From Vandiemenella viatica (Eukaryota; Arthropoda; Insecta; Orthoptera; Morabidae), in NCBI GenBank assembly GCA_031002005.1, contig JARYHS010008074.1, positions 13,400,924 through 13,464,923 on the forward strand: 64,000 bases of DNA, in the 5' to 3' direction. The translations under genes and the position numbers were made by a program. Of this stretch, positions 56,930-64,000 are shown in pieces (the stretch's first letter is position 1; every line of letters begins with the position of its first letter). The notes beneath the pieces were generated by a model. It saw only the letters and a list, made by a program, of their open reading frames with translations, searched no databases and was not told the origin of the DNA.

Positions 56930-59900
56930 TCATATATATTATTTCTATAAGGTATTTTTTTGTCACAAGCCTATATCTTCCTACATACTTAACCGAAATC
57001 AATGAATGAGGTGTCATTTTAAAGCTTATGGTCTCCACTTTAGGTTAAATAGTATTTTAAGCAAGAAAGTTTTCGGAATTCGACCCTTAAAGGGCAGAAA
57101 ATGTAAATTTTTCTAAAATGCTGTTTTCTGTGTTACGAGTCAATTATCTCCCTGGATACCTATCTGAAACCGTTTTATGAAGTATCAGTTCTAAAGATTA
57201 AGATCTCCGCTTTAGTGACGTCATATATTAAGCCAGAACGTTTTCTGAATTCGACCCTTAAAGGGCAAAAGTATCAATATTTTTGCAATGCGTTTTTGTG
57301 TCACGAGCGATTTATCTCCCTTAATATCTAACCGATATAGATAAATGAGGTATCATATTAAAGAATAAGGTCTCCGCCATGGTAACATTATATTTTAAGA
57401 AAGGAATTTTTCGTAATTCGACACCTAAAGGGCAAAAATGTCAATTTTTCTAAAATGGGTTTTTTGTATCTTGAATCATTTATCTCCCAGGATATCTAAC
57501 ACAAAAAGAATAAATGAGGTAGGATTATGAAGAGTATTGTCTCAGCTCTGTGACATCATATTTTAAGAAAGAATATTTTTGGAATTATACTCTTAATGGG
57601 AAAGAGTATAAATTTTTTTATAACGCATTTTTGTGTCACGAGTGATATATCTCCCTTAATATCTAACCGATACAGATAAATGTGGTATCATATTAAAGAA
57701 TAAGGTCTGCGCCGTGGTAACATTATATTTTAAGAAAAGAATTTTTCGTAATTCGACCCTTAAAAGGCAAAAATGTCAATTTTTCTAAAATGCGTTTTTT
57801 GTATCTCGAGCCATTTATCTCCCAGGATATCTATCCAAAATTGATAAATGAAGTAGAATTATAAGTAGTAATCTATCAGCTTTGTGAAATCATATTTTAA
57901 GAAAAAATGTTTTTGGAATTAAACCCTTAAAGGGAAAAAGTATAAATTTGTCTATTACTGATTTTTGTGTCTCGGGCGATTTATCTCCCTTGATATCTAA
58001 CCGATAGAGATAAATGAGTCATCATATTAAAGAATAAGGTCTCCGCCGTGGTAACATTATATTTTAACAAAGGAATTTTACGTAATTCGACCCTTAAAAG
58101 GCAAAAATGTCAATTTTTCTAAAATGCGTTTTTTGTATCTCGAGCTATTTATCTCCCTGGATATCTAACCAAAATCGATAAATGAAGTAGGAATATAAGG
58201 AGTAATGATATCAGCTTTGTGAAATCATATTTTAAGAAAGAATGTTTTTGGAATTCAACCCTTAAAGGAAAAAAGTATAAATTTTTCTATAAACTGATTT
58301 TTGTGTCACGAGCGATTTATCTCCCCTTGATATCTAACCTGATATAGATAAATGAGGTATCATATTAAAGAATAAGGTCTCCGCCGTGGTAACATTATAT
58401 TTTAAGGAAGGAATTTTTCGTAATCTTATATATAAAAATCAATGTTTGTTTGTTTGTATGTTCGTCTTCTATGCGTTACTGTACCATTTATAAGATTGCA
58501 ATGAAACTTTGGAGAGTTTTCGAGTGTGCGCCTGCGAAGGTTCCTGCGAAAAAAAAATTCCAAAAAGTCGCCCCCTATTCCCCATAACACCCCATAGTTT
58601 AGGCAAAACCACATTTTTTATCCGATTTAGATAGGAATTTGTACACTTATACTTTAAAACAAACAGAAAAATACTGCCTACATACGGTTTCCGAATATTA
58701 ATCCCCTCGCCCCATATCCACCCCCATACTTTAGGCAATACCGCATTTTTTATCCGATTTAGATAGGAATTTGTACACTTATACTTTAAAACAAACAGAA
58801 AAATACTGCCAACATATGGTTCCCGAATATTCATCCCCTCTCCCACTTTCCAACCCCATTACGTTTTCACCCCATAATTTAGGCAAACCACATTTTTTAT
58901 CCGATTTGGATAAGAATTTGTACACTTATACTTTAAAACTAACAGAAAAATACAGCCTACGTATGGTTTCCGAATATTCATCCCCTCTCCCCCTTTCCAA
59001 CCCCATTATGTTTTTACCCCATAATTTAGGCAAACCACATTTTTTATCCGATTTGGATAAGAATTTGTACACTTATACTTTAAAACTAACAGAAAAATAC
59101 TGCCTACGTATGGTTTCCGAATATTCATCCCCTCTCCCCTTTCCAACCCCTTTACCTTTTCACCCCATAATTTAGGCAAACCACATTTTTTATCCGATTT
59201 AGATAAGAATTTGTACACTTATACTTTAAAACTAACAGAAAAATACTGCCTAAATATGGTTTCCGAATATTCATCCCCTCTTCCCCTTTCCAACCCCATT
59301 ACGTTTTCACCCCCATAATTTGAGGAAACCACGTTTTTTAACCGTTTTAGATAAGAATTTGTACATTTATACTTTAAAACAAACAGAAAATACTGCCTAC
59401 GTATGGTTTCCGAATATTCATCCCCTCTTCCTATTTCCAACCCCATTACGTTTTTACCCCATAATTTAGGCAAATCACATTTTTTATCCGATTTAGATAA
59501 GAATTTGTACACTTATACTTTAAAAACAAACATTAAAATACTGCCTACATACGGTTTCCGAATATTAATCCCCTCGCCCCCTTTCCACCCCCATAATTTA
59601 GGCAATACCACATTTTTTATTCGATTTAGATAGGAATTTGTACACTTATAGTTTAAAACAAACATAAAAATGCTGCCTAAATACGGTTTCCGAATATTAA
59701 TCCCCTCGCCCCCTTTCCACCTCCATAATTTTTTCACCCCATAATTTAGGCAATACCTCATTTTTTGTCTGATTTAGATAGGAATTTGTACACTTATACT
59801 TTAAAACAAACAGAAAAATACTGCCTACGTATGGTTTCCGAATATTCATCCCCTCTCCCCCTTTCCAACCCCGTTACGTTTTTACCCTATAATTTAGGCA

Positions 59901-60650
59901 AACCACATTTTTTATCCGATTTAGATAAGAATTTATACACTTTGAAACAATCAGAAAAATACTGCCTCCATATGTTTTCCAAAGCGCATCCCCTCTCACC
60001 CTTTCCAACTGAAAATGAATGAAACAGCAGTTTAAAATTTATACGTAAATATTTTTTCATTTAATCTATGTGCCTACTCAAGTCCAGCAATAGTGAAGCA
60101 TTGCCGGGTCAGCTAGTTCGACCCATAAAAGGCAAAAAAGTCAATTTTTCTAAAATGCGTTTTTTGTGTCTCGAGCCACTTATCTCCCTTGGATATCTAT
60201 CCAAAATCGATAAATCGAGTACGATTGTGAGGAATAATGTCTCAGCTTTGCTGACATCATATTTTAAGAAAGAACTGTTTGGAATTCAACTATTAAAGGG
60301 AAAAAGTATATATTGTTCTACAACGTATTTTTGTGTCACGTGCCTTATATTTCCCTTGATATCTAATCGATATAGATAAATGACATATCGTATTAAAGAC
60401 TATGGTTTCCGCCGTGGTAACATTATATTCTAAGAAAGGAATTTTTCGTAATTCGACCCATATAGCACAAAAATGTCAATACTTCTAAAATACGTTTTTT
60501 GTGTTTCGTGCCATTTATCTCCCTGGATTTCTAACCAAAATCGATAATAAAGTAGGCAGTATGAAGATTAATGACTGAACTTGGTGACATTATATTCAAC
60601 CTCACTATTCATCGCATTTTATTCGCGAAATTTTCGCACGGGTCGTCTAG
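56930..60650 (+). mobile_element. Non-autonomous Helitron H2, interrupted by H3
   Basis: Same ends as H1: TCATATATATTATTTCTATA at the start after A, and gcacgggtcgtCTAG followed by T. Without H3 it is about 2.0 kb. The body is 10-11 units of 167-171 bp. Units alternate between a type with cgtaattcgacccttaaaag and a type with ttttggaatt-aaccctta, giving a two-unit period of about 335 bp. No coding capacity. Confidence 0.87.
58424..60116 (+). mobile_element. Non-autonomous Helitron H3 inside H2
   Basis: Starts TC (ttatatataaaaatcaatg) directly after A and ends gggtcagCTAG followed by T. Removing it restores cgtaa|ttcgaccc, exactly the text of the neighbouring H2 units, so ends and A|T target are confirmed. 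The interior holds about ten tandem units of 146-148 bp, two or three of them only 132-133 bp because about 14 bp (gttttcaccccat-like) are missing. Each unit has ttttttatccgatttagata, aagaatttgtacacttatac and gtatggtttccgaatattca. A short hairpin-like gcaatagtgaagcattgc lies before the 3' end. Confidence 0.93.
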
Positions 60651-60654
60651 TAAA

Positions 60655-61430
60655 ACTTAAATACAGTTGTAAATACCATGAAAAACCTGTGCAAAGAAAC
60701 AAAATGTGTATATTTTATCTGTTTTAAAAAATAAAAAGAAGTATTATGTGACACGAACAGTAAAGCCAGGTGCATCTGGTAGTGAAGTTTTAAATACCGA
60801 TAGTCTGCGACCCGGTAGCACATGTGTGATGTACATTGAAATGAGGCCAGAAATGTGACTAAACAGCCCAAAGAAGTGCTAACAGCAATACCTGATATCA
60901 AGTTTTATGTAGTAAGTATACTCTGGTATCCCAGCCCCACGCATTCCAGCCAGAGGAGATGGATGTGGACAGCCAATTGGTGGCGCTGGCAACAGGATGA
61001 ACTAGCTCCACTACTCTTCAGAGGCTCCGCCACCCGCCAATCACAAGCGACTGGGCTGCTATAAATACAGCTGTGCTGCATAGCCTAAACCTGTTCAGTG
61101 TTCACTGCAGCTAAGTTCATTGACATTTCACAGTAACTCTCATCAAGGACTTCGATTGTGCGTATCTCGGTTCTTGATTCGGTTTGCTCTTTGGACTCGG
61201 TGGTTATTCTCATGGATTCCGATCGTGCGCATCTCAGTTCCCCAATCGGTTGCCCTTTGGACAGAGTGCGTCTACTCGTGGATGGTGATGGTGCTCATTG
61301 TGGTTCTTCGCTCGGCTACCCGTGATCATCTCTATCCACGGCTGGCTGTCTCGTCTTCGGCTGACCTCCAGTACACTTGTCTTGACCGTTGCAGCCGGGG
61401 TGCGAATACAGCATACACCCTGTAGGCATG
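60655..61430. other. Intron 9 sequence with an LTR-like promoter stretch
   Basis: At 61060-61075 ctgctataaatacagc is a TATA-box candidate, followed by a tgttcagtgttcactgcagc start-like region and GC-richer sequence to about 61420. It could be an LTR, but no second copy is present in the window. No gene is called. Confidence 0.35.
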
Positions 61431-61436
61431 ATTTGA

Positions 61437-61730
61437 TTGAAGGGTCCTGTGTAAATACTGAGGTATGTGCAACAAACAGGAAATTTAAAAAGATATGCAG
61501 TACATTTCAAAATGCATACTTTATTGAACTAAATTCCTCTGACCGAAGCCACTTCGCACAACATGGTATTGAACTAAATTCCTCTGACAGAAGCCACTTT
61601 ACACAACATGGTCTACACAGTAATAAAACCAAAATAGCTGAAAACATTATAATTTCTATAAAGACCACTACAGATTTGATCAGAAACTGTTCAAGCATAC
61701 CCTTGGGTGATGCAGATGGAGTTCATTAAA
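61437..61730 (+). pseudogene. LINE first reading frame, C-terminal part with in-frame duplication
   Basis: It reads ENTEVCATNRKFKKIC-like then FIELNSSDRSHFAQHG, IELNSSDRSHFTQHG, LHSNKTKIAENI. The D-R-S-H-F-T-x-H-G-L-H-x-N pattern is that of esterase-like (SGNH) ends of LINE first proteins. The 45-bp segment at 61534-61578 is repeated in frame at 61579-61623. It precedes the endonuclease at 61.9 kb. Confidence 0.65.
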
Positions 61731-61904
61731 TAGAGAACATGATTTTTTATATTGGACCCACAACAGCACAATACACAAGTGCTGAAGTGCAGTGGACAAC
61801 AACACCACAGTAAAAATTTTGATGACGAAAACAAAGAGAAAACAGTCTAGACAAGTAAAGCCAGTAAAGTAGAGGTCATTGGTCGAGCAACTTAAAACTT
61901 TATA

Positions 61905-62164
61905 ATTTATTATCACAATGTGCAACCCCTTAAAGATAAGAAAAATGAAATTGAATTACTTCTTTCATCACAGCTTAAAGATGTAGTAGTTGCATGTTTT
62001 ACAGAACACTGGCTCAATACTACACAACTACATGTCACAAATTTTCCAAACTTAACCTTAGTCTCACATTTTTGTGGAAGTGAATCATAACATGGAGGAA
62101 ATTGTATATTTATTAAAAATAGCATTGATTTTAAGGAAATAAACTCACTCAAAAAAATATAGAG
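61905..62164 (+). pseudogene. LINE APE endonuclease, first part (interrupted)
   Basis: It reads NVQPLKDKKNEIELLLSSQL, VACFTEHWLNTTQLHVTNF, LTLVSHF and HGGNCIFIKNSIDFKEI in slightly shifted frames, the N-terminal half of an APE-type endonuclease (T-E-H-W-L, H-G-G). It stops where a hAT element is inserted and resumes at 63501. Confidence 0.82.
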
Positions 62165-63492
62165 CAGTGGTTCCCAAACTATGGGTCGCGACCCACTGGT
62201 GGGTCGCGGTGTGTGTTTTGATGGGTCGCGGATCAATCGAGGTTTTTGACACATAAATATGTTTTATTTCATCAATTTAAAAAATATAACATGATATTTT
62301 ACAAGTGCAATAATCGTGAAAGCTATTAACTTCAATTACAACTTTTTGAGACAAAAAAAATTCCTTAAACAGTTTAAGGGGTTTGTTGGTTGTTTTTATG
62401 GTTCCCCTTGGTGTTCCTCACGTTTTGGGCCAAACAAATTTAGCTATTCAGCATACATCTTCATTTGTAATACCTGTTGAAGGCTGCTTAATTTTAGATA
62501 TCGACAACACAGTAATTTTCAAGTCTTCTTTTTATCATTTATTCTTCACTACAAAACATTAAATATTGCCACGACCAAATCAAGTCTGTCGGCTACCAAT
62601 CGAGACTGAATACTGCCGCCGACCCATGCTACAGGCAGGGTCTCAGCTATTTCACACCTTATTTTTTGTGGTCTACCTCCGGTCGCACGATTGTGAGCAC
62701 TGGGACAGACAATTTCAAACACATGCATACTGAACAAACTACTGCGAACGTGAAACCTCTTACAATATAACATAATAATACATATAAATTTATAAAGACC
62801 TATACATAACATATATACAGATACGTCACGACAGTCAGCCGGTAATAATTGAACTTTTTTTTCATTATATTTGTAATAAAGCGGGAGGCGGCTGCACAAA
62901 GCATCACCTCATCGAGTTGGTGGCTGAAATTCTAGGATTAGTTAAAACTCGATTTGCAAATTAAAATGCCACTGATGTGAAAAGTCATATCTTGATAGAA
63001 AACACCTACAAATCCCATTTTAGTGGTTGAGTGGTAAGTTTACACTGTGTTTTCCTGCTCCCAGTCTCCCATATTTTCTTTCATTTGAGTGCAGTTAAAC
63101 ACAATGATAAACCTACCAATCAACCATTAAAATTGGGTCTGCTGGTGGTTTCCACCAAAAAGCGACTTGACAGACCAGTTGCATTTTAATATGCTTATCG
63201 AGTTACTTCTAGCCATGAAATTTCAGCAGTCAACTTGATGATGTGATGGTCTGTGTAGTCGGCTCCCGGTCTATAATATGTTTGTTGTTTTAGGCATTAT
63301 CAATTCTTATTTTTGTTGATAGTATATCCTTTGTACCAAAATAGGATAGGATAGTCAGCAGCGTATCAAGGTCATACAACATTTCCCATTCTGATATTAG
63401 ATAAACTCTCATGTTAGGTGGGTTGCGATTTTTTTAAATTTTTTTTTTTACTTAAAAGTGGGTCATGTACCAATAAAGTTTAGGAACCGTTG
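62165..63492. mobile_element. Non-autonomous hAT element in a LINE
   Basis: Terminal repeats cagtggttcccaaact (62165) and, on the complement, caacggttcctaaact (63492). Flanking 8-mers atatagag (62157-62164) and ttctagag (63493-63500) match at six of eight positions. Subterminal gggtcgcgacccac and its degenerate partner are typical of this group. I see no transposase in its 1.3 kb. Confidence 0.85.
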
Positions 63493-63500
63493 TTCTAGAG

Positions 63501-63785
63501 TAAAAAACTTTGAAATATCAGGTATATCCATCCCCAAAAAATAAAATTATACTAATTTGTGTTATAGCTCTCCAGATGGGGGCAGTAATATATTTCATAA
63601 TATGTTTGTGGTGATTTTAATATAGACTTTCCTAAGCATTCAAAATTGAGAAATGATAACTTAAGCCTCGCATCCTCCTTCAATCTTAAAAGTTTGATAG
63701 AAACACCTACACACATAACAAAAAAATACTTCAACAACTTTGCATATGTATACTTTAAAACAAAGAGAAAAATACCGTCCACACT
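63501..63785 (+). pseudogene. LINE APE endonuclease, second part
   Basis: It continues the domain: KNFEISGISIPK, YSSPDGGSN, DFNIDFPKHSKLRNDN and LSLASSFNLKSLIETPTHIT. The G-D-F-N-x-D position reads V-D-F-N-I-D. The frame ends near 63720, after which the text resembles the Helitron H3 minisatellite unit (gtatactttaaaacaaagag). Confidence 0.82.
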
Positions 63786-63789
63786 GGCC

Positions 63790-64000
63790 TTATAAAAACC
63801 AAACTACTTTTTGCCACTACAGCCCTTAATTTTTTCTTGTTCTAGTCCTGCCTCCCCCTAACCAGCACACACTGTCTCCTCCCTTGATTGTCATAGCTCT
63901 GTGTCTTGCCAATATTTTTATTACTCCACACTCTTCTCCTTGCCACCCAGCCCTTGTGACATTGCCCCACCTGTTGATATACAACAATGATCAGTGATCA
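63790..64000. other. End of window, nothing recognised
   Basis: C-rich non-coding sequence. No dynein exon is seen. Confidence 0.4.

Noticed and set aside
60855..61064. Short open frame before the TATA-like site
   Set aside because: No family resemblance and no splice context. A chance frame in LTR-like sequence is more likely.
55500..64000. Next dynein exon (continuing DEYIG)
   Set aside because: I looked for the expected conserved C-terminal strings such as NTPEVFGLHPNA and saw none, so the exon lies beyond the window.

Overview
The window looks like arthropod nuclear DNA, most likely from a large-genome insect. It is AT-rich, protein-coding sequence is rare and split by GT-AG introns, and most of the rest is decayed transposable elements. 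The SINE (conserved stretch around 'gcaaatgccaggatg'), the Penelope-like elements and the Jockey-type LINEs fit a polyneopteran, perhaps an orthopteran. That placement is inference; no marker gene proves it.

The only recognisable host gene is an axonemal dynein heavy chain of the DNAH10 (inner-arm) type on the + strand. Nine consecutive exons from 4627 to 55495 encode about 517 residues, from the AAA5-AAA6 linker through AAA6 into the C-terminal region. Reading phase is preserved across every junction, and all introns are GT-AG. The exons total about 1.55 kb; introns run from 115 bp to about 10.4 kb. Earlier exons must lie before the window and the last ones after it. Exon 5 is one base short in a run of G, which breaks the frame.

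Layout by intron. Before exon 1: two fold-back repeats, a SINE, a mariner and a Penelope (PLE) tail. Intron 1 (4901-13810): a PLE tail, LINE and SINE fragments, a piece of Helitron helicase, a 130-bp minisatellite and two mariners. Intron 2: a PLE endonuclease fragment between two copies of its tail, plus a GC-rich block. Intron 4: a degenerate Helitron-type minisatellite and an antisense LINE. Intron 5: a Tc1 transposon split by a CR1 LINE that has seven 121-bp repeats in its 5' region, then a nested PLE/LTR/PLE cluster, then an antisense LINE ending about 80 bp before exon 6. Intron 6: a small LTR element with one 339-codon reading frame and no polymerase, a Helitron-like repeat carrying a mariner, and LINE fragments. 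Intron 7: an antisense LINE. Intron 8: Helitron H1 carrying a 135-bp hAT MITE, PLE reverse transcriptase and GIY-YIG pieces, and a SINE. After exon 9: a second CR1 5' end, Helitron H2 with Helitron H3 inside it, and a LINE whose endonuclease is interrupted by a hAT element.

Several nested insertions can be read at base level: H3 in H2, the hAT MITE in H1, the young PLE in the old PLE, the hAT in the LINE, and the CR1 in the Tc1. I see no complete transposase or polymerase. The most unusual items are the LTR element with the unrecognised reading frame, the inverted-pair PLE insertions with 14-15 bp target duplications and hammerhead-like core strings, and the CR1 5' repeats.
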